From QAMH01 sp900556425 (lineage in GTDB: Bacteria > Actinomycetota > Coriobacteriia > Coriobacteriales > QAMH01), in contig CABRZR010000013.1 in NCBI GenBank assembly GCA_902475535.1, positions 1-62,796 of the forward strand: a stretch of DNA of 62,796 nucleotides, read 5' to 3'. Each line of letters opens with the position of its first letter. Position 1 is the stretch's first letter. Positions 59,317 to 62,796 of this stretch are shown in pieces. A model generated the notes under the pieces. That model worked only from the letters and a program-made list of their open reading frames with translations. It did no database searches and had not been told where the DNA came from. The translations under genes were made by a program, and so were the position numbers.

Positions 59317-59991
59317 ATGCAATACGAAATCGAAGGCGGAGCGTTTCCCGTGGTGGTCTGCCACCTGGAGGCCGGCGAGCAGATGAAGACCGAGAAGGGA
59401 TCGATGGTGTGGATGGATCCCTGTATGACCATGGAGACGACCGGCGGCGGTGTCGGCAAGATGTTCTCCAAGATGTTCTCGGGCGAGTCCATGTTCCAGA
59501 ACATCTATACCGCGTCATCGGCAGGCCTCATCGCATTCGGGTCGAGCTTTCCCGGCAAAATCCTCCCCATCCAAATCGAGCCTGGCAAGGGTTTCATCGC
59601 CCAGAAGATGTCGTTTCTCGCCTCGGAGATGGGCGTTGACCTATCGATTTTCTTCAACAAGAAGATGAGCGGCGGCTTCTTTGGCGGTGAGGGCTTCATC
59701 ATGCAGCGCATGAGCGGTCAGGGCCTCGTCTTTCTGGAATGTGATGGCGAGCTGATGAAGTACGAGCTGGCCGCCGGGCAGAGCATGCTCATCGACACCG
59801 GCAACGTGCTCGGGTTTACCGAGGGCATGACGATCGAGGTCGAGCGCATCCATGGAGCCAAGAACATCATGCTGGGCGGCGAAGGCCTCTTCAACACGAA
59901 GGTGACTGGCCCGGGCACGCTGTGGCTGCAGACGATGCCGCTCGCGACGTTGGCAAACTCCATCGCCGCGCACCTGCCTGTCTCCAGCTAG
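59317..59991 (+). CDS. AIM24/TIGR00266-family protein
   Basis: 224 residues. All-beta, glycine-rich, with the typical patches EAGEQMKTEKGSMVWMDP, a GGGVGKMFSKMFSGES loop and NVLGFTEGMTIEVE. Family members are predicted to be trimeric beta-prism proteins of unknown role, often near stress genes. GAGGAGG lies before the ATG. It ends just upstream of a terminator hairpin shared with a convergent small gene. Confidence 0.88.
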   Translation: MQYEIEGGAFPVVVCHLEAGEQMKTEKGSMVWMDPCMTMETTGGGVGKMFSKMFSGESMFQNIYTASSAGLIAFGSSFPGKILPIQIEPGKGFIAQKMSFLASEMGVDLSIFFNKKMSGGFFGGEGFIMQRMSGQGLVFLECDGELMKYELAAGQSMLIDTGNVLGFTEGMTIEVERIHGAKNIMLGGEGLFNTKVTGPGTLWLQTMPLATLANSIAAHLPVSS

Positions 59992-60057
59992 CAAACGCAG
60001 GCAAAACGCGGGGCAAATCCCGCATGTGGCTTCAAGCACAAGCTATTCCCGAAGATG

Positions 60058-60085
60058 AAACGGCGAGGAGCAATCCCCGCCGTTT
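60058..60085. terminator. Bidirectional terminator hairpin
   Basis: AAACGGCGAGG pairs with CCCCGCCGTTT (one mismatch) around AGCAAT. A-run on one side and T-rich TTTCTC on the other make it usable from both directions, between the AIM24-like gene and the convergent small gene at 60100. Confidence 0.7.
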
Positions 60086-60099
60086 CTCATGGATGCGTA

Positions 60100-60285
60100 T
60101 TACCTGCAGAGCTCCTCGAGGCGATACTGCATGATGAGCTCGTCTGCGAGCGCCTTCTTGTCCGCGGGAAGCTCTCCCGGCGCTGTCGCAGCTTCCTGCT
60201 GCGGACGGTCTTCGTGACGGGTGTCTTCGGCTGTTTCCCTCAACGTTGAATCCACGTAACCCTTCATCTGTGTATCGGCTTCCAT
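60100..60285 (-). CDS. Small acidic protein of unknown function
   Basis: 61 residues from ATG 60285 with AAGGAGC upstream, an excellent ribosome site. Charged, no membrane helix; the C-terminal helix ALADELIMQYRLEELC ends in Cys-Arg. It is followed by a terminator and preceded on the same strand by the GrpB-like gene (31 bases), so it is likely co-transcribed with it. Family not recognised. Confidence 0.6.
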   Translation of the reverse strand: MEADTQMKGYVDSTLRETAEDTRHEDRPQQEAATAPGELPADKKALADELIMQYRLEELCR

Positions 60286-60316
60286 GTCTGCTCCTTCAAG
60301 TAACCACATGTGTTGC

Positions 60317-60886
60317 TCAGCAGGGTAACACGTCCGTGCCAGACGAATGCTCGGCCTTGGCGAGGTCCGTGTACTTCCTGACGAAGGCGGACTTCGCCTG
60401 CGTGTAGCCATCGCGGTCGTGCTCGAACTCCTTCCAAAGCGAGAGCTTGAGGCGCTCGTACTCTTGGGCGACATCGGGATGGACGTTGAGATAATCGCGG
60501 AAGTAAATCTCGTCATTGTCGCCGGCAATGCGCAAGTGGACGTGGAAAACCCGCTCGGCGAAGCCTTTCGGTGTGTAGCCCTTGTTGAGGTCGCGGTCGG
60601 CCATGACCAAGTAGCCATGGGCTGCAAGCCGTGCCTTGGCGGATTCGACGGCAGGGTCATTTGGGAGCTCGACGAGAATGTCGACGATGGGTTTTGCCCA
60701 GATGCTATCGATTGCCGTGCTGCCGATGTGGTGAATTGCATGGGGCAGGCCCGGAGACAGGATGTCATCGATCACGGAGGCCTCCTCGTGATACCAGCCG
60801 GCCCAGCAGTCCCGATGCTCCACGAGCTCGATGGGAAAGAGCTGCCAGAGTTCTTCGAGGGACATGTCGGTCAAGGATTTGGACAC
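60317..60886 (-). CDS. GrpB-family nucleotidyltransferase-like protein
   Basis: 189 residues from GTG 60886 (AAAGGAG eight bases upstream); an ATG at 60913 would add 9 residues. GrpB hallmarks: HHIGSTAIDSIWAKPIVDILVEL (about residues 53-75) and FHVHLRIAG (about 117), as in minimal nucleotidyltransferase folds of unknown substrate. A TACAAT -10 at 60920-60925 fits transcription into this gene. It is N-terminally extended by an ELWQLFPIELVEH segment common to the family. Confidence 0.87.
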   Translation of the reverse strand: MSKSLTDMSLEELWQLFPIELVEHRDCWAGWYHEEASVIDDILSPGLPHAIHHIGSTAIDSIWAKPIVDILVELPNDPAVESAKARLAAHGYLVMADRDLNKGYTPKGFAERVFHVHLRIAGDNDEIYFRDYLNVHPDVAQEYERLKLSLWKEFEHDRDGYTQAKSAFVRKYTDLAKAEHSSGTDVLPC

Positions 60887-60997
60887 AGGTAGCGCTCCTT
60901 TGGTCGTGGCCATGGAGTCATTGTAAATACTCCCAGCCGGATTAGGGCAGGCGCGAAAGGATAAGAGGAACCGCCGCACGGTAAACCCAAGCTCCAT

Positions 60998-61444
60998 CTA
61001 TAAACGCTTGCGCAGGTAGACCATGTCGACAAGCCGAACGCCACCCTCGAATATGGGATGGTCGTAGTTTTCCGTGAAGAATCCTTCGACTACATGAGAG
61101 CGCTCGAAGCCGCATCGCTCGTAAAACGGTATGGTGAGCGGACTATCGCCTGTCCCCACTTGCAGGATGTCATACTCGCCTGCATGCCGCTTGGCCACGA
61201 AGTCGATGAGCATGCGGCCATAGCCCTGATGCTGGTGAGAGGGATTAACCGCGATGTTCTTGATCTCCAGCACACCGTCGCCCACGCTGTTCACGACGCA
61301 CTCGCCTATCACGATGCCGTCGACCTCCAAGACGTACATCGCGCCTTCGTCGAGATAGCGATCGATCATGCCCTCCTGCTCGTCGGCAAGCAAGAGCAGG
61401 GGCAGATGACGCCGCCTGTCGCCATGTTCCTCGCGAATGAGCAT
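60998..61444 (-). CDS. GNAT-family N-acetyltransferase
   Basis: 148 residues from ATG 61444 (AAGGAG upstream). Acetyl-CoA motif NIAVNPSHQHQGYGRMLIDFV near residue 65-85 and the PFYERCGFERSH segment near 107 are diagnostic. Substrate unknown. It is separated from the GrpB gene by about 110 bases, with a TTTACAAT box upstream of its own start at about 61481. Confidence 0.88.
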   Translation of the reverse strand: MLIREEHGDRRRHLPLLLLADEQEGMIDRYLDEGAMYVLEVDGIVIGECVVNSVGDGVLEIKNIAVNPSHQHQGYGRMLIDFVAKRHAGEYDILQVGTGDSPLTIPFYERCGFERSHVVEGFFTENYDHPIFEGGVRLVDMVYLRKRL

Positions 61445-61499
61445 GGGCGGTTCTCCTTAAAACGGGGGCTTTGGCATCATTGTAAATGCCATAGAGGGT

Positions 61500-61732
61500 C
61501 ATCGCATCCGGATGACCCTTACAACCTCAACGACGAGGTCTTGGTCACGCTCAACGGCGAGGAACACCTGCTAACCAAGACAAGCATCATCTTCTGCCCG
61601 CTGGCACGGTGGCACATACACGCCAGCATTCGCCGCGTGGACAAGCCGATCTTTCGCTTCTCGGTGGTGACGGCGACGAAGTACGAACGGGGCGTACGGG
61701 AAGTGAGGAGCTGCTCTGACCGTGGACTTTAA
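61500..61732 (+). pseudogene. 5'-truncated remnant of a cupin-like gene
   Basis: The plus frame ending in TAA at 61730-61732 reads HPDDPYNLNDEVLVTLNGEE, then HLLTKTSIIFCPLARWHIH and RRVDKPIFRFS. It has the order and spacing of a small cupin-like family in anaerobes (charged loop, beta pair, a Thr-Lys strand, a His strand, Arg-Arg-Val-Asp-x-Pro-Ile-Phe). No start codon or ribosome site fits, and the family's N-terminal half is missing, so it is a fossil. Confidence 0.55.
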
Positions 61733-61746
61733 CCACACAGTATGAT

Positions 61747-61850
61747 AGGATGGGTAGGCACTCACCGCTGCAACGGTGCGCGTATCTCAAGTATTCCTAT
61801 CAGTTACTTGAGCGAGATAGCCACTCACATTGTGGGTGGTTATTTCATTT
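61747..61850 (+). ncRNA. Possible antitoxin RNA, convergent with the toxin-like peptide gene
   Basis: TATGAT at 61741-61746 could be a -10. The following 100 bases contain a stem (TATCTCAAGTA with TACTTGAGCGAGATA) and end in a hairpin CCACTCAC-ATT-GTGGGTGG (61821-61838) followed by a T-rich TTATTTC. That is the form of a short terminated RNA overlapping the 3' end of the peptide transcript on the other strand. Boundaries are inferred only. Confidence 0.4.
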
Positions 61851-61940
61851 CATCTGCCTTGTGCCTACCACGACCGCCACGAGCAGAGCGGCAATCGAGG
61901 CATACAGCTGCAACAAGGCGACCAGAAACTCCATATCCAT
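61845..61940 (-). CDS. 31-residue hydrophobic peptide, type I toxin-like
   Basis: Minus-strand ORF from ATG 61940 (second ATG at 61934) to TGA 61845-61847, read directly from the sequence. One membrane helix (residues 4-26) with a charged Arg-x-x-Lys tail, in the style of Fst/Hol-Tox peptides (YAS-I-ALLVAVVVG core). The ribosome site is modest (AAGCAGGT). The convergent hairpin-ended RNA partner and the high conservation of hydrophobic spacing suggest a type I toxin-antitoxin pair. Not proven. Confidence 0.5.
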   Translation of the reverse strand: MDMEFLVALLQLYASIAALLVAVVVGTRQMK

Positions 61941-62060
61941 ACGCGTACCTGCTTTCTGCCTAGCGAGATACGCTTGCACCTACCCATATCACCAGTCGCT
62001 TTCGCGACGAGCGACCCGGTATTCAGATTTCAAGGAGCGGATGCTTCCCTGCTCATATAC

Positions 62061-62072
62061 GAACATTTGTTC
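62061..62072. promoter_or_regulatory. LexA-like SOS box upstream of the HTH gene
   Basis: GAACATTTGTTC, identical to 38078-38089, preceded by C and followed by T (CGAAC-N4-GTTCT), in an AT-rich promoter region 82 bases before the gene at 62154. Consistent with LexA control of that gene. Confidence 0.6.
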
Positions 62073-62153
62073 TATTATAGCAATACAATTTGCATATGTC
62101 ATATTTAAATTTGGGATTACAATGAGGTCATTCACATGAAATGAGAAGCGCGC

Positions 62154-62531
62154 ATGAGCCTGACGAGAGTGGCCATTCCCCTATCGGGAAAGATCGGCGA
62201 TAAAGGGACAGTTGCCTTGCAGACACTGGCCCGCGACCTGGGTACGATGGGCATCACCGTCACACTTCCCGACCCTCCCGCCGGCGGCGAGCTCGTCTTC
62301 GAGTACGACCGCGATGCCTACAAGCGCGGCGCCGGTCGCAAGAGAAAGCAAGCGCCTGACGACAGCGCAATTGCCGGCATGAGCGAATCGGAGGCAGATG
62401 ACTGGCTCGTCAGAACGGCAGCCAAGGTAATCGCCGAGGCCCTTGGTGTGTCACGCTCGACGGCGTACCGCCGCAAGGCCGAAGCCAGGCAGCGGGTGGA
62501 GTACGCGATGGTAAGTATGGAAGAGAAATAG
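62154..62531 (+). CDS. Helix-turn-helix protein, possibly recombinase-related
   Basis: 125 residues. A basic linker (AYKRGAGRKRKQ, about residue 58) is followed by a C-terminal helix-turn-helix (AAKVIAEALGVSRSTAYRRKAE), like the DNA-binding end of serine resolvases or of small phage/ICE proteins. The N-terminal half (SGKIGDKGTVALQTLARDLG) is unassigned. No strong ribosome site (GAGAAGCGCGC). The LexA-like box upstream suggests SOS induction. Confidence 0.6.
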   Translation: MSLTRVAIPLSGKIGDKGTVALQTLARDLGTMGITVTLPDPPAGGELVFEYDRDAYKRGAGRKRKQAPDDSAIAGMSESEADDWLVRTAAKVIAEALGVSRSTAYRRKAEARQRVEYAMVSMEEK

Positions 62532-62643
62532 CCAAGATGTGACAATTCTAGACTGCCGATCACCACTTTTCTGGGTCCTGGAAGCGCTTTATTGACACGA
62601 TGTCTTCCATGCGTAACCGCATTCGGTTTAGCGTGATTACCAG

Positions 62644-62784
62644 TCAGCATGTCACTACTCCAAAACCAAACGTACAACCAGCGGTCTCCTCGTCCCACTT
62701 CTGCGACTTGAACAGATTTGCCGAGATAGAGCCTGGCTTGTCCACTTCGCCATAGCACCGCCGTTTCAGGGCAATAAAAGTCGC
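62644..62784 (-). CDS. C-terminal fragment of an unrecognised protein (partial)
   Basis: Minus strand, open for 46 residues from the contig end to TGA at 62644-62646, reading KRRCYGEVDKPGSISANLFK and then KWDEETAGCTFGFG. The amino-acid mix looks protein-like, but other frames here are also partly open, so it is tentative. No start is visible because the frame runs off into the poly-C end. Confidence 0.3.
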   Translation of the reverse strand, partial: ATFIALKRRCYGEVDKPGSISANLFKSQKWDEETAGCTFGFGVVTC

Positions 62785-62796
62785 CCCCCCCCCCCC
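62784..62796. other. Terminal homopolymer of 13 C
   Basis: The window ends with 13 consecutive C after AAAAGTCG. A run of this length at a sequence end is a usual mark of low-quality or poly-G read extension. The bases just before (AAAAGTCGCC) match the beginning of the dispersed repeat at 12828-12837, so the assembly may have stopped in another copy. Confidence 0.6.

Noticed and set aside
61742..62139. Several plus-strand frames over the toxin-like locus
   Set aside because: They run across hairpins and antisense to the hydrophobic peptide and have no plausible start; the non-coding RNA reading fits better.

Overview
The window is GC-rich, gene-dense bacterial chromosome, most likely from an anaerobic gut actinobacterium of the Coriobacteriia (Eggerthellales-like). 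This rests on the codon bias, the stacked DMSO-reductase-family molybdoenzymes with DmsB-type iron-sulfur partners, the pdxST/MocR pair and the mix of transporters. It is an inference from gene content, not a database result. The right end runs into a homopolymer of 13 C, so it is probably a contig end. No rRNA, tRNA, CRISPR array or complete transposon was found.

Region 1 (1-10178) is anaerobic redox metabolism. The end of a membrane-linked molybdoenzyme operon (catalytic C-terminus, four-cluster ferredoxin, DmsC-type anchor, TorD chaperone) is followed by a LysR gene. The LysR gene is divergent from a second molybdoenzyme without an export signal, its own ferredoxin subunit, a GntP-type permease and an NCS1-type permease. 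This looks like a cytoplasmic substrate-conversion unit with dedicated uptake.

Region 2 (10186-19527) holds an orphan FtsX-like permease, a MocR-type regulator (probable PdxR) divergent from pdxS-pdxT across a large operator, an isochorismatase-like hydrolase, and pstSCAB, whose PstS has its two half-domains in swapped order. Region 3 (19528-26893) holds a MarR-controlled operon (binding protein, permease, ATP-grasp enzyme, flavin/ferredoxin fusion; no transport ATPase), two related membrane proteins, and a LytTR/DUF3021 pair.

Region 4 (26894-38487) is a scarred accessory stretch. An ABC exporter and a 3-hydroxyacyl-CoA dehydrogenase each have a decayed second copy nearby, and a DUF2130 coiled-coil protein and a HipA-like kinase sit between the copies. 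Beyond lie an HXXEE/TetR pair, a DUF4143 ATPase, a LysR gene, an orphan ribbon-helix-helix-like protein, a LexA-like box and several intergenic repeat elements.

Region 5 (38488-62796) is mostly single genes: FIST sensor, purF, an AGCS carrier, two EamA exporters, small proteins, a methyltransferase, a GIY-YIG/AlkD fusion, brnQ, a secreted nuclease, a ClC channel, a GntR-controlled ABC system, hydrolases, a candidate type I toxin-antitoxin locus and a second LexA-like box. Two convergent intergenic regions (44.1 and 53.6 kb) carry four-unit repeat clusters of one motif family. Together with the gene remnants these are the most unusual non-coding features here.
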